Below, in pieces: positions 41,170-51,500 of a stretch of 64,000 nucleotides of DNA. The stretch's first letter is position 1; every line of letters begins with the position of its first letter. The notes below the pieces were generated by a model. That model was not told the origin of the DNA. It worked only from the letters and a program-made list of their open reading frames with translations, and made no database searches. The stretch is from contig NC_015703.1 in the NCBI RefSeq assembly GCF_000218895.1, positions 4,105,001 to 4,169,000 on the forward strand. Direction: 5' to 3'. Position numbers and translations under genes: made by a program. The stretch is from Runella slithyformis DSM 19594. GTDB taxonomy: Bacteria > Bacteroidota > Bacteroidia > Cytophagales > Spirosomataceae.

Positions 41170-42852
41170 ATGAACATAAATAAAATAAAAGTATTTGCAT
41201 TGGGCAGTATGCTGCTCATCAGTACTTCTTGTCAGGATTTACTGAAAGAAGAGGTGATTTCAAACATCGGAAACGATTATATAAACACCGCTAAAGGATT
41301 CGAAGATGCTACCAAAGCAGCTTATTCATCACTCAGAACGTTTTATGGTACTCAGTTGGGCTTGACATTTACGGAGTATGGAACGGATATCTACGCCACC
41401 GGTGCCGATGGCGGATATAAAGGTTTTCATTTCTACGATACCCAAATTCAGCCAACCGTAGATTACCTGGCTATCCTGTGGGATGAAATGTACAGAGGTA
41501 TCAATACCTGTAATGCGGTAATTTCGAGAGCGGCGGCCGTAACAGGCATTTCAGACGCAACCAAAAAACTGAGAGTTGCCGAGGCAAAGTTTTTGAGAGC
41601 TCATTACTATTATATTTTGCACGAGCAGTTTGGTCCGCTTGATTTGAGACTGACTGAGACCCTGGCTCCTACCAAAGAGTCCAAAAGAAACAGTTCGGCA
41701 GAGGTGTATGCCCAAATCATCAAAGACTGCAATGAAGCTATCGCCGATTTAGAGAATAAGGCACATTCCAATGATTATGGCAGAGCTACAAGAGCTTCGG
41801 CGGAGGCACTATTGGCAAAGGTATATTTGGCCAAAGCGTATGGTCCAAACAAAGCGTCAGATGATTTCCAAAAAGCCGCTGACTTATGTACCAACCTTAT
41901 TTCAAAGTATAGCTTTAAACTTTTGGATGATTTTGCCGCCGTACACGACGAAAACAACCAATTGAATTCGGAAGTGGTTTTTGCAGTACAATATACTGCG
42001 GACCAAATCACCAATGCTACCAATGTAGGTGGCGAAGGTGGGGGAGGGAATAACCTTCACTTATTCTTCGGCATGCAGTATGATACTCAGGCAGGGATGG
42101 TAAGAGATGTATTTAATGGTCGTCCGTTTAAGCGATTGAGACCAACGGCGTTCTGTTTAAATAACGTTTTTGGGGAAAGAGTGAATGATTCCCGTTACAA
42201 AAAAACGTTCAAAGATACTTGGTTGTGTAACAACCCCGGTACATTCAATACCTCGTTCGATAATTCAAAGTCTCGTGTGACTTTTGCGGCCGGTGATACT
42301 ACCATTTTCATTCCCGGCTTTGAGATGAGTCTGGAAGAAAGAGCTAAAAGAAAATATCAGGTATTGGTTCCAAGCAGGTATGATGAGGCGTTGTTCCCAA
42401 CGTTGCAGAAGTTTTTTGACACCAAACGTGCAGACAGAACTGAACCAAGAGGTTCGAGAGATTACGTTGTGTGGAGATTAGCGGATATTTACCTTATGCG
42501 TGCCGAAGCAAATCTGCAACTGGGTAAAAAAGCAGAAGCGACGGCTGATGTAAACGTAGTAAGAGAAAGAGCCGGATGGCCCGGTAGAAAACAGGCGATG
42601 AGAATCACTGAAAATCAATTGACTTTTGATTTTCTGGTTGATGAGCGTGCTCGCGAATTGGTAGGAGAACAAATGCGTTGGTTAGATTTAAAACGTTGGG
42701 GACTTTTGGTAGATAGAGTAAAAAGGTACAATCCGCAAGCTTCAGCTGTGGCAGAAAAGCATTATCTACGTCCAATACCGCAAACACAAATTGACAGAAG
42801 TGCCAAGACTGCGGAAGGAACTTCAACTTTCCCCCAAAACCCGGGATATTGA
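41170..42852 (+). CDS. SusD/RagB-family nutrient-binding lipoprotein
   Basis: 560 residues with a lipoprotein signal (MLLISTSCQ, Cys about 17) and the SusD-like N-terminal helices with TPR units (NTAKGFEDATKAAYSSL, LRVAEAKFLRAHYYYIL). The C-terminal SusD domain has DFLVDERARELVGEQMRWLDLKRW, the most conserved phrase of the family, and an ending NPGY. It caps the SusC barrel and binds the ligand. It begins 13 bp after the SusC stop. Confidence 0.96.
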   Translation: MNINKIKVFALGSMLLISTSCQDLLKEEVISNIGNDYINTAKGFEDATKAAYSSLRTFYGTQLGLTFTEYGTDIYATGADGGYKGFHFYDTQIQPTVDYLAILWDEMYRGINTCNAVISRAAAVTGISDATKKLRVAEAKFLRAHYYYILHEQFGPLDLRLTETLAPTKESKRNSSAEVYAQIIKDCNEAIADLENKAHSNDYGRATRASAEALLAKVYLAKAYGPNKASDDFQKAADLCTNLISKYSFKLLDDFAAVHDENNQLNSEVVFAVQYTADQITNATNVGGEGGGGNNLHLFFGMQYDTQAGMVRDVFNGRPFKRLRPTAFCLNNVFGERVNDSRYKKTFKDTWLCNNPGTFNTSFDNSKSRVTFAAGDTTIFIPGFEMSLEERAKRKYQVLVPSRYDEALFPTLQKFFDTKRADRTEPRGSRDYVVWRLADIYLMRAEANLQLGKKAEATADVNVVRERAGWPGRKQAMRITENQLTFDFLVDERARELVGEQMRWLDLKRWGLLVDRVKRYNPQASAVAEKHYLRPIPQTQIDRSAKTAEGTSTFPQNPGY

Positions 42853-42882
42853 TCACTTCACAGTGGGCAGTTTATCATAAAC

Positions 42883-42916
42883 AAAAAAGAGGGAAGCGAC
42901 AGCTTCCCTCTTTTTT
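42883..42916 (+). terminator. Bidirectional terminator between SusD and rsgA
   Basis: A perfect 15-bp stem AAAAAAGAGGGAAGC / GCTTCCCTCTTTTTT with a GACA loop. It has T-rich ends on both strands and serves the two convergent transcripts. Confidence 0.92.
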
Positions 42917-42949
42917 GTTGGCAGGCAGGGGCTGGGTTTACCTCTGCCC

Positions 42950-43972
42950 TTATCTGCGGTTATCCTCTCCGCTTACCATACTCAGGTAGCTCTCAAAGCG
43001 ACTCATGGCGATGCTCCCGGTTTCTACAGCGTCTTTGACGGCGCATTTGGGCTCATCGATGTGCAGGCAATTATGAAACCGGCATTGCCCCATCAAATCG
43101 CGAATTTCGGGGAAATAATGTCCGATCTCTTCTTTCTCCATCTCTGATAGACCCAGTTCTTTAATTCCCGGTGAATCAATGATGAAGGTGTCAGGGGCAA
43201 GCTCAAACATTTCGGCAAAGGTAGTCGTATGAACTCCTTTGTTGGCAAACGTAGACACTTCATTGGTACGCAGTTGCAGGTCGGGTGCAATGGTATTGAC
43301 CAAGGTCGATTTTCCCACGCCCGAATGTCCTGACAAAACGGAAACTTTTCCCTGTAATAAGGCCTGAAAGGTATCAACGCCTTCACCGGTTACGCTGGAA
43401 GTTGTAAAACAGGTATAGCCCAGGCGGTTGTAAAGGTCTACTAACTCCTGTTGATAGGCTTTGGTTTCGCGGTCAAAAAGGTCCTGCTTATTAAAAATAA
43501 CCACTCCCGGTATACGAAATGACTCGGCTACGACCAATAAACGGTCAATAAACCCCATTGAAGTACGCGGAAAAGTGAGGGTAGCCACGATAATGGCCTG
43601 ATCGACATTGGCGGCCAATAAGTGAGCATGGGCTGATTTATGAACGGATTTCCGGGCAATGTAATTGCGACGGGGTACAATATCATTGATCACTCCTTTT
43701 TGGGCCGTTTCATCTTCTATTTCCCAATATACGGAATCACCCACGGCCACCGGATTGGTGACTTTCAAGTCATGAAACTTAAATTTACCCCGCAGCCGGC
43801 ACTGCCATATTTCTCCTTCGGCATCGCGAACGTCGTACCACGAACCGGTCGAACGAATCACAAGTCCATGCAGGGATTGGGCATTGGTCTCCTCGGCCCG
43901 CTGCGCAATAACGGCAGCGCTTTTGGTTTGGAACCGGATGGGCGGGGCTTTTATTTTACCTGATTTTTTCAA
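42950..43972 (-). CDS. rsgA: Ribosome small-subunit GTPase RsgA (TTG start)
   Basis: 340 residues. Its circularly permuted GTPase has NKQD (G4) before the P-loop LSGHSGVGKSTLVN (G1) and DSPGI (G3). The OB domain (GLVIRSTGSWYDV) comes first and the zinc motif CRFHNCLHIDEPKC last. RsgA tests late 30S maturation. The only in-frame start before the OB domain is TTG at 43972. A strong Shine-Dalgarno (AGGAG, 8 nt before it) supports that codon. The start lies 1 bp after the kdnB stop, so translation is coupled. An extension of about 35 residues before the OB domain is unusual. Confidence 0.93.
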   Translation of the reverse strand: MKKSGKIKAPPIRFQTKSAAVIAQRAEETNAQSLHGLVIRSTGSWYDVRDAEGEIWQCRLRGKFKFHDLKVTNPVAVGDSVYWEIEDETAQKGVINDIVPRRNYIARKSVHKSAHAHLLAANVDQAIIVATLTFPRTSMGFIDRLLVVAESFRIPGVVIFNKQDLFDRETKAYQQELVDLYNRLGYTCFTTSSVTGEGVDTFQALLQGKVSVLSGHSGVGKSTLVNTIAPDLQLRTNEVSTFANKGVHTTTFAEMFELAPDTFIIDSPGIKELGLSEMEKEEIGHYFPEIRDLMGQCRFHNCLHIDEPKCAVKDAVETGSIAMSRFESYLSMVSGEDNRR

Positions 43973-43973
43973 T

Positions 43974-45053
43974 TTATAGTCTCCTGAAAATTGCTTCTAT
44001 GTCCTCGATCGTTACTTTTTCTTTCCAGTCGTACCCAATAGCGTGGTTCCACATGTGGTCCAATTTATAAGATACATGCGCCATGGCATTGATCTGTTCG
44101 TCAGTCCAGTCTTTAGCTAACCTCTGCGGCAGTGTAATATTGTGTTTAGCGACCATTTCCTTAAATTCGGCAACGCCTTCGGGATAATAATCTGCCAAAT
44201 GATTGAACGCAATACAGTTGGAATAGCAGTGCCGCATTCCAAGGATTTTGGAAAGTCCGTAACTGATGGCGTGACAGATACCCACTTCCGAATACGTCAG
44301 ACTTAAGCCGCCCATGAGCGATGCAACCATCAGTTTATCGTCATTTTCGGCGGTTTGCCCGCTTTTTTCACCTAAGTATATTTCGCGGCATAGTTTCATG
44401 GACTGCTCGGCGTATGCGTGTGAATAGGCGTTGTTGAATTGCCCGTTTTCAGACTCAATGCAGTGAATATAGGTGTCCATTCCTACATAAAACCACCAGT
44501 CGCGCGGTACGGTGGCGATCAGATCAGGGTCTAAGATCACCTGATTGAAAACAGTCCACTCGCATTTCAGACCTAATTTTTTTTCGGGACCTGTTAAAAC
44601 GGCGGTCATGGAAACTTCGGCACCCGTTCCGGAAATGGTGGGTACGCCTACATGGTAAATGCCCGGAACTTTGATCAGATCCAATCCCTGATACAGCGTA
44701 GAAGAGCCTTCATTGGTCACCATCAGTGATACACATTTGGCGATGTCCATAATGGCTCCGCCGCCAATGCCGATAATGCCCGACGGAAGTCCCTTAGACG
44801 CCAAAATTTCGTCACGAAGCGTATCAATTTGCTCGGTAGTAGGCTCGTGCGGGTCTACGTCGATAAAATAAACAGTATCTTCGGGCTGCAAAGGCAGGCG
44901 ACTTTCGAGTTCTTTACCTTTGAAATAATTGTCCACGATAAACACCATATAGCGATTGTGGTCGCGGCGGTGCGGGGCAATGATGTCACCCAATTGATTG
45001 AAACTTCCCCGTCCGAAAACGGTTTTTTCGATTCCTTTAAAATTCTTATGCAT
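43974..45053 (-). CDS. kdnB: KdnB-like 3-deoxy-octulosonate 8-oxidase (iron-dependent alcohol dehydrogenase family)
   Basis: 359 residues of the Fe-ADH fold. Nucleotide loop: GIIGIGGGAIMDIAK. Metal ligands: GMDTYIHCIES (Asp), EVGICHAISYG (His) and GMRHCYSNC (His). In Shewanella KdnB oxidises the C8 hydroxyl of Kdo to an aldehyde, which KdnA then aminates to Kdo8N. The next gene upstream matches KdnA, so the pair identifies the pathway more firmly than either alone. It lies 46 bp after the kdnA stop and 1 bp before rsgA. It acts in the cytoplasm and needs NAD and iron. Confidence 0.85.
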   Translation of the reverse strand: MHKNFKGIEKTVFGRGSFNQLGDIIAPHRRDHNRYMVFIVDNYFKGKELESRLPLQPEDTVYFIDVDPHEPTTEQIDTLRDEILASKGLPSGIIGIGGGAIMDIAKCVSLMVTNEGSSTLYQGLDLIKVPGIYHVGVPTISGTGAEVSMTAVLTGPEKKLGLKCEWTVFNQVILDPDLIATVPRDWWFYVGMDTYIHCIESENGQFNNAYSHAYAEQSMKLCREIYLGEKSGQTAENDDKLMVASLMGGLSLTYSEVGICHAISYGLSKILGMRHCYSNCIAFNHLADYYPEGVAEFKEMVAKHNITLPQRLAKDWTDEQINAMAHVSYKLDHMWNHAIGYDWKEKVTIEDIEAIFRRL

Positions 45054-45099
45054 GAGTAATCTAAATCCTGTTCGGAGAATTTAATTTTTTAGTACGAAA

Positions 45100-46308
45100 T
45101 CAGCACGTATACGCTGCCATAGCTTTACGAATAGCCGCTTCCAGCTTATTGGCTAAGGTTTCCAGCTCTGTCTGCGTCCAGGTGACGCGCACGCCGAAGG
45201 AAATCAGGCGGCCGATCACTTCCTGCGATTTAGGGAGGTCCAGATTAGCGTAGTCCTGTGGGGCACCCAAGATCTGAACAGCCAGTTTGCCCGCAGTACG
45301 CATCTCCTTAAAGTGGTCCCACTGATTGATGAAGTGATACATATTGGTAAACCAATAATTAAAGCCGCCGACACCTGCTGCATTCAGCTCAGCCACCACG
45401 GCCTGTGCTGATTCGGTATCAGGTAATAACAAATTGAGGAACGTTGCGGAGTCTCCGTCGGGATCGGGAATGCGCGCAAATCCTACCCCCGGCACATTGG
45501 CCAAACGGTTCATCAACCATTTTTTATGCTCGTTGTTTTTTTCCACCAAATACGGCACTCGGCGCGTCTGGGCCAAGCCTACTGCGGCGTGTAACTCCGA
45601 GATACGGTAGTTAAATCCAATGATAGGGTGTTGTTCCATGCCACGGTTGGAGCCGATGTGGTCATGGCCGTGGTCAGCATAAGAATCGGCAAATTTATAG
45701 GCCTGCTCGTCATTTGTCACAAATACACCGCCTTCGCCGGCGGTAGCGATCTTGAAGAAATCGTAGGAATAGGCCCCCGTTTTCCCCAAAAGCCCCGTAA
45801 AGGTGCCTTTGTAACTGGCTCCCATGGCTTGACCGGCGTCTTCTACTAAAATCAGATCATGTTCACGGACAACTTCAAAAATAGCGTCCATGTCGGCCAT
45901 TTGTCCGCACATATGTACCAGGCAAATCGCTTTGGTGTTGGGAGTAATCGCTTTACGAATTCCTTCGGCGCTGAGGCACAGGGTTTCGTCGATTTCGGCA
46001 AAAACCGGCAATGCCCCGATCATCAAAACAGCCTCTACGGAAGCAATGTACGTGAACGGCGGAACAATGACCTCATCGCCTACGCCGATGCCCGCCGCTA
46101 CCAATGCCGTTTGGATGGCGGTAGAGCCGCTGGAGACCGCATGGGCGTATTTTGCTCCAACTACTTTACATACTTCGGCCTCCATTTCGCGGGCTTTCCA
46201 GATGTTGTTGCGTTGGGCTTCGTGGTTATAGCGGAAAAGAATTCCGGTTTCTAAAACGTCGTTGATTTCTTTGCGCTCTTCGGCGCCAAATAGTTCGGTT
46301 CCCGGCAT
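45100..46308 (-). CDS. kdnA: KdnA-like PLP-dependent aminotransferase (Kdo8N synthesis)
   Basis: 402 residues from the ATG at 46308 (MPGTELFGAEERKEI). An in-frame start at 46383 would place 25 poorly conserved residues before it. It is a DegT/DnrJ/EryC1-type sugar aminotransferase: AVSSGSTAIQTALVAAGI, EDAGQAMG, and the PLP lysine in SYDFFKIATAGEGG. The first residues MPG-x-ELFG-x-EE and the KdnB neighbour match 8-amino-3,8-dideoxy-octulosonate transaminase. It transfers an amino group from glutamate to C8. Kdo8N replaces Kdo in the lipopolysaccharide core and alters polymyxin sensitivity. Confidence 0.85.
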   Translation of the reverse strand: MPGTELFGAEERKEINDVLETGILFRYNHEAQRNNIWKAREMEAEVCKVVGAKYAHAVSSGSTAIQTALVAAGIGVGDEVIVPPFTYIASVEAVLMIGALPVFAEIDETLCLSAEGIRKAITPNTKAICLVHMCGQMADMDAIFEVVREHDLILVEDAGQAMGASYKGTFTGLLGKTGAYSYDFFKIATAGEGGVFVTNDEQAYKFADSYADHGHDHIGSNRGMEQHPIIGFNYRISELHAAVGLAQTRRVPYLVEKNNEHKKWLMNRLANVPGVGFARIPDPDGDSATFLNLLLPDTESAQAVVAELNAAGVGGFNYWFTNMYHFINQWDHFKEMRTAGKLAVQILGAPQDYANLDLPKSQEVIGRLISFGVRVTWTQTELETLANKLEAAIRKAMAAYTC

Positions 46309-46395
46309 ATCAGTTATTCGTTTGGTACTGCTTATGATATTATTTCGCAAATTAGTGCGTTGCCGTTGCACCAACGGGCACACGCTTTAAGGCTG

Positions 46396-46403
46396 CAAAG
46401 TTA
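46396..46403 (-). promoter_or_regulatory. -7 element of the kdnA-kdnB-rsgA operon
   Basis: On the minus strand TAACTTTG matches TAnnTTTG exactly, about 90 bp before the kdnA start. No clear -33 element could be assigned. The surrounding 320 bp (46309-46635) hold no other supported feature. Confidence 0.5.
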
Positions 46404-46635
46404 ATGATTTGTACCGTAGGGACGTAACATTTTCCGGCATACTCACGCGGCTATAATTGAAAGATTACGTTTGAAGACAACACAGGATGATTGACCGAAA
46501 TGTTGGTCCTGAAAGGGAGGGGAAACGGGTATTTTTTTGCTGAACGTCCTTTTGGAAAGGTTGATAAAGAAATCAGGAAGGTTGATGCGATTGCGATCGT
46601 TGTTTAGATCAATGTTAACAATGACCGGCAAATTC

Positions 46636-47223
46636 CTATTCAGTTTTTTTATCAAACCCTTTGGTCTTCAATTCTTCTGCTGTCATTTGAAGTACATTGA
46701 CCTTCAGCGTAATGGGCGTTAACGGCGCATCAAGGGAATCGGTTTTTACCCCTACAATAGCATCTACAACCTCCATGCCTTTAAAGACCTGTCCAAAAAC
46801 GGTAAATTTATCGTCCAGCCGGGGAAGTCCTTTTTTATTCTGGACAATGTAAAACTGACAGCCTGCCGACAGCATCTCCGGGTTATTGTCGCGACCGGCC
46901 CCCACGGCACCGTATATGTGCCGTATCTCTTTTCTGAACTCCGGCTTTAACAAATAGGGTGAGTTCGTAAACCCTGCCGGGGTATCAGGGCAACCGCCCT
47001 GCGCCACAAAATTGTTGATGACACGGTTGAACGTCAGCGAATCCCAATAATGCTCGTTGGCGAGTTTGATAAAGCTTGCTTTGTGGTTTGGGGTTTCGTC
47101 ATAAAGCCAAAAGAGAATCTCACCCTTAGGGGTATTGATTTGACCTACGGAGTAGGTTTTCTCTTGGCAAAAAGCATTTGAAAGAAGGAGGATGAAGGTG
47201 AAAAAAGAGATGGGTTTTATCAT
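46636..47223 (-). CDS. Exported cyclophilin-type peptidyl-prolyl isomerase
   Basis: 195 residues from the ATG at 47223, with a signal peptide (MIKPISFFTFILLLSNAFCQ). The cyclophilin body has FNRVINNFVAQGGCPD, GAVGAGRDNNPEMLSAGCQFYIVQ and DDKFTVFGQVFKGMEVVD. The usual active Arg is in FNRVI. The Cys in the signal end (AFCQ) could be a lipidation site, but the motif is weak. It isomerises proline bonds of periplasmic proteins. A second, cytosolic cyclophilin is at 59492. Confidence 0.92.
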   Translation of the reverse strand: MIKPISFFTFILLLSNAFCQEKTYSVGQINTPKGEILFWLYDETPNHKASFIKLANEHYWDSLTFNRVINNFVAQGGCPDTPAGFTNSPYLLKPEFRKEIRHIYGAVGAGRDNNPEMLSAGCQFYIVQNKKGLPRLDDKFTVFGQVFKGMEVVDAIVGVKTDSLDAPLTPITLKVNVLQMTAEELKTKGFDKKTE

Positions 47224-47332
47224 AATATAAGAAGTCAACGGGATGTATTACCCAAAAATAGGTAAGAATGGGTAAAGTTGAAAATAGTGGACGTTCAAAT
47301 TCATGTCCACTATTCCGATGATGCCGACTGTT

Positions 47333-48454
47333 TTATTCCTCTTCCCCCAGTCCTTTCGTCAGTTCTGCCTGCAATGTTTGTGCACCGGTGATGACGATGG
47401 GAGAGGAGGTTTTTTTGGTGAAGATCACTTCCACAAAACCCTCTTGGGCCACGCCCGTTTTGACGTCGACGGGCTGATAAATGCCTTGGGGCGTTTTGAT
47501 GAATATGTGAGCTGCTTCACCGGTGCGGACCACTGCCGTTTCGGGCAGGGTTTCCGCCTGCCGGGGAGAAGCTTCCAATTTTCCGTTGACATATTGACCT
47601 GCCAACAGGCGTGTGCCGTTGAGAGCGGCATAGGCATCGACCGTACGGCTGGTTGGATCAAAATTACTGCTGAGTCCGGTGATGGTGGCTGAGCCGCCGG
47701 CAAATATGACCTTCTGTCCTGCTTTTACCTGCGGCAGGTCTTTTTCAAAGACCTTAAAGATCAGTCGGGCCCCCGTTTGGTTCATTACCTCAAACAGCGA
47801 TTCTCCCGCCGTAATGGATTTTCCAATGGTGGCATGCGTCATTTTGACCACTCCCGCGATGGGCGAGCGCAGGGCGATGGTTCGCACGATTTGGTTTGTT
47901 TTGAGGTTTTTAGGGTCAATGCCGATGACCTGCAATTTGGCTTCCAAACCCAGTTTGGCGGCTTCGAGTACCCGGGCTTCTGACTCCGCCTGCTGGAGTT
48001 TGCGTTTAGCCCCCACGTCTTCCTGCGTGAGCGTGGTTTGACGTTGACGTTCCTGTTCGGCAAAGGTCAATTGACCCAGCGTCTTCCAATAATCTTCCTG
48101 CAACTGAATGAGTTCGAGGCTTTCGATGGTGGCGAGGGTGCTGCCTTTTCCCACTTGACTACCCGCCAGCACATTGATGCTGCGCACGATGCCGGTGAGC
48201 GGAAAGCTGACCGAAGCGGTCTGTTGCGGCGGTGCTTCCACCACGCCGTTGAGAACGATGGCATCATAAACAGTACGCGTTTCGGGGTTACCGAGTGTGA
48301 TGCCAAAATTCTTCTCCTGCTCAGCCGTCAGTTTGAGTTCGGTAGGCGCAGCCGTTGACTCTTCGGTCACGGCAGTTTCAGTTTTGGTACACCCGACCAG
48401 AAAAAGACAAAACGTAAAAGGTAAAAAGTGTATAAGTGCATTCGTATTCTTCAT
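47333..48454 (-). CDS. Periplasmic adaptor lipoprotein of the second metal RND system
   Basis: 373 residues with a lipoprotein signal (LPFTFCLFLVGC, Cys about 22). It has the barrel-sandwich hybrid and coiled-coil hairpin (about 125-180) of CusB/CzcB adaptors: VRSINVLAGSQVGKGSTLATI, then LRSPIAGVVKMTHATIGKS. It links the pump to the outer-membrane channel. Because its partner already carries a fused channel domain, this is the only adaptor of the set. It lies 100 bp after the pump's stop, with a word-repeat in the gap. Confidence 0.92.
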   Translation of the reverse strand: MKNTNALIHFLPFTFCLFLVGCTKTETAVTEESTAAPTELKLTAEQEKNFGITLGNPETRTVYDAIVLNGVVEAPPQQTASVSFPLTGIVRSINVLAGSQVGKGSTLATIESLELIQLQEDYWKTLGQLTFAEQERQRQTTLTQEDVGAKRKLQQAESEARVLEAAKLGLEAKLQVIGIDPKNLKTNQIVRTIALRSPIAGVVKMTHATIGKSITAGESLFEVMNQTGARLIFKVFEKDLPQVKAGQKVIFAGGSATITGLSSNFDPTSRTVDAYAALNGTRLLAGQYVNGKLEASPRQAETLPETAVVRTGEAAHIFIKTPQGIYQPVDVKTGVAQEGFVEVIFTKKTSSPIVITGAQTLQAELTKGLGEEE

Positions 48455-48516
48455 TATCCGATTATTTTCAGGTTCAACATGTTAAATTGGTCACTCCCCG
48501 GTATTTCCGGGAACAG

Positions 48517-48551
48517 CATTCGTAAATCGTCATTCTACCATTCGTCATTCC
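48517..48551. repeat. Intergenic word-repeat, tandem CATTCGT...CGTCATTC copies
   Basis: CATTCGTAAATCGTCATTC (48517-48535) followed by CCATTCGTCATTCC (48538-48551). The first copy matches the one at 32280-32298. It lies between the pump and its adaptor, 3 bp from the pump's stop. Confidence 0.45.
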
Positions 48552-48554
48552 AAA

Positions 48555-51500
48555 CTACTCAATTCCCAGCCATTTTTCCAGTTCAATCACCGTTTGGCTG
48601 TATTGAAGCTGTTGGCTGAGGTAACTCTCCCGAATCTGCCACGCCTGACGGGTATTTTGGAAAAATTCGACGTATTCGATATCGCCCAATCGGAACTGTC
48701 TATAGGCTGTATTTAATAGCAGTTCAGCCTGCGGCAGTGCCGATTGCTCATAGTACTGAAGGGTGTTTTGCAGTTTGTTCAGGGTTTCCCGCAGGATCTT
48801 AACGTTCGCTTCAGCCTGAAACCGGACGGCTTTGAGTTGATTTTCGCCGGCCTGTTCATTGATTCGGGCGGCTTCAATACGGGCCTTTTGAGGTTTGGTA
48901 TTGAGTGGAATGCCCAATCCCCCCGAAACATACGTAAAGCCTGACCTTCGTTCAATGGATTGATTAGCCATGCCCACCCGCCAATCGGGCTTCAATTGGG
49001 CACGCTCCAATTCGGTCAGCGTGCGATTAAGACGGTTTTCTTCTTCGGCCAATGCGATATATTTATTCATGCCTTCCTGTACCGCTGACGAGCGTTGCAG
49101 ATTCAGCAGCGTGTCTATTTGGAGAGGCTCATCGGTATACAGCAATGCCTGCAAACTCATGATTGATGTTTGAAGGTCACGCACCAAAACCGCCTGACGA
49201 TTTTGGATCTCGCGACGATTGGTCTCCGAAGCCACCAACTCCAATTGTGTACTTTCACCCGTTTTGTAGCGAATGTTGGCTGCCTCTACCGCTTTTCGGT
49301 AAAGCGTATCCTGGGCGCGGAGGAGTTGTTGCAGGCGATATAAATAAAGAAGTTGATAATACTGTTGTTTTACGTTAAATACCAGGTCATTACGTTGAAT
49401 ATCCTGCTGTTTTTGGGAGACGTTCACCTGCTGTTGCAGTACTTTTTCACGACTGCGGTACACGCCGAAGGGTTCAAAACTTTGCACGGCACTCAGCGTA
49501 TAATCAAAGGGCCGGCTTTGGATCTGCCCCGCCAGTACATCGGCCGACAGTTTGGGCAACGACCGGGCCGAGCCTACCAGCGCCTGCTGTGACTGCACGT
49601 TCAACCCGGCCGTTTTGAGGCTCAGGTTTTGCTGCGTTGCCCGTTCAATGGCTTGGGAAAGGCTGAAAGGCGGTTGATTCTGCCCCATTGCATTGCCCGC
49701 AATTACGAACAAAAGCAGCAACACTCCTCCTTTGGGTGTTGGGGTGATTTTCCCCTTTGCAAACAGAGCATACAGCACGGGAAGCACTACCAGCGTCAGC
49801 AGCGTGGCGGAGAGGATGCCCCCGATGACCACGGTGGCCAGGGGGCGCTGTACTTCGGCCCCGCCGGAGTTGGAAATAGCCATGGGCAAAAAGCCCAATG
49901 AGGCCACCGTAGCGGTGATAATGACCGGGCGAAAGCGTACCTCTACCGTGCGCATGATGCGTTGCCGGAGATCGGTGATGCCTTCTTTTTCCAAGTCATT
50001 GAGGTAACTTATCAATACGATCCCGTTTAATACCGCCACCCCGAACAGGGCAATAAAGCCTACCCCTGCCGAAATACTGAAGGGCATATCGCGCAGCCAA
50101 AGGGCAAACACGCCGCCGATGGCCGACATCGGCACCGCTGTGAAAATAAGCAGGGATTCTTTGACGGAATGAAAGGTAAAATACAACAGGGCAAAAATCA
50201 GGAACAGCGCTACCGGCACCGCAAAACTCAGGCGGTCTTTGGCGCGTTGGAGGTTTTCAAAAGCGCCGCCGTAGGTGTAAAAATAGCCCGAAGGAAGCGC
50301 TACTTTTTGCTCAATTTGCGCCCGGACATCCTCGACCACGCTTTCAATATCACGATTCAGTACCCCAATGCCGATAGTAATGCGGCGACGGGTTTCTTCG
50401 TGGGAAATTTGAGCGGGGGCTTTGCGGAAATCGATCGTTGCCACTTCCGCCAAAGGAACGGTCCCGCCGGAAGGCAGGGGTACCAAGAGCTGACGGACGT
50501 TTTCGATGTCCTGTCGATGGACCGAATCCAAACGTACCACCATTTCAAATCGACGCTCTTCTTCGTAGACTGTCCCGGTGGTTTCTCCCGCAAAACCTGA
50601 GCGAACCAGGCGGTTGAGGTCGGCGATGTTGAGGCCGTATTGGGCTATTTTGGGGCGATTGTAGTTTATGCTGATCTGGGGCAATCCTACGATCTGCTCT
50701 ACCCGCACGCTGGCTACGCCGTTGACTTTTTCGATGACTTTGGCCGCGGCATTGGCGCGTTCGTAGAGGATGTCCAAGTCATTACCAAAGAGTTTTACGA
50801 CCACGTCCGAGCGTACGCCCGTGATCATTTCATTGAAACGCATCTGAATCGGCTGGGTCATTTCGACGCTGGTGCCCGGCAGTTCTTCGGCCAATACCGC
50901 CGCCATCTTTTCCGACATCTCTTCGCGGTTTTTGGCGTTTTTCCATTCCGAGATATCTTTCATGTTGATCATCTGGTCTACCATTTCAATAGGCATCGGG
51001 TCGGTGGGGATTTCGGAGGCTCCCACGCGGCCCACGATCTGTTGAATTTCGGGAAAATGCTTTTTCAGGATTTGATGGGCTTTGTTGGCAGAGTTAATGG
51101 TTTCGGTCAATGACGTACCGGAAGCGGTTCGGAAGTCGATTGCCAAATCTCCTTCATCAAGGGTTGGGACAAACTCACCGCCCAGCTGACCGAAAATAAC
51201 CAAAGCACCGACAAAAAGGGCTAACGTGATGCCAACCGTCGCTTTTTCCCAATTCAATGCCCACCGAATCATGGGCTCATAGCGGCGATAAAGCCACTGA
51301 AGGGCCCGCTCGGAAAAGGTCCAGTGTTTGTTGAGATTTTTGCCCATGACCAAAGATGACATCATCGGGACATAAGTCAGCGAAAGAACAAAGGCCCCGA
51401 AAATGGCGAAACCTACCGTGAGAGCCATGGGCTTGAACATTTTACCTTCGATGCCCACCAACGAAAGAATGGGTAAATACACCATAAGAATGATGATTTC

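Noticed and set aside
49700-49760. Possible frameshift or stop at the pump-channel junction
   Set aside because: The frame is continuous with no stop, and the channel half has a normal start-like helix, so the join reads as a true fusion rather than an error.
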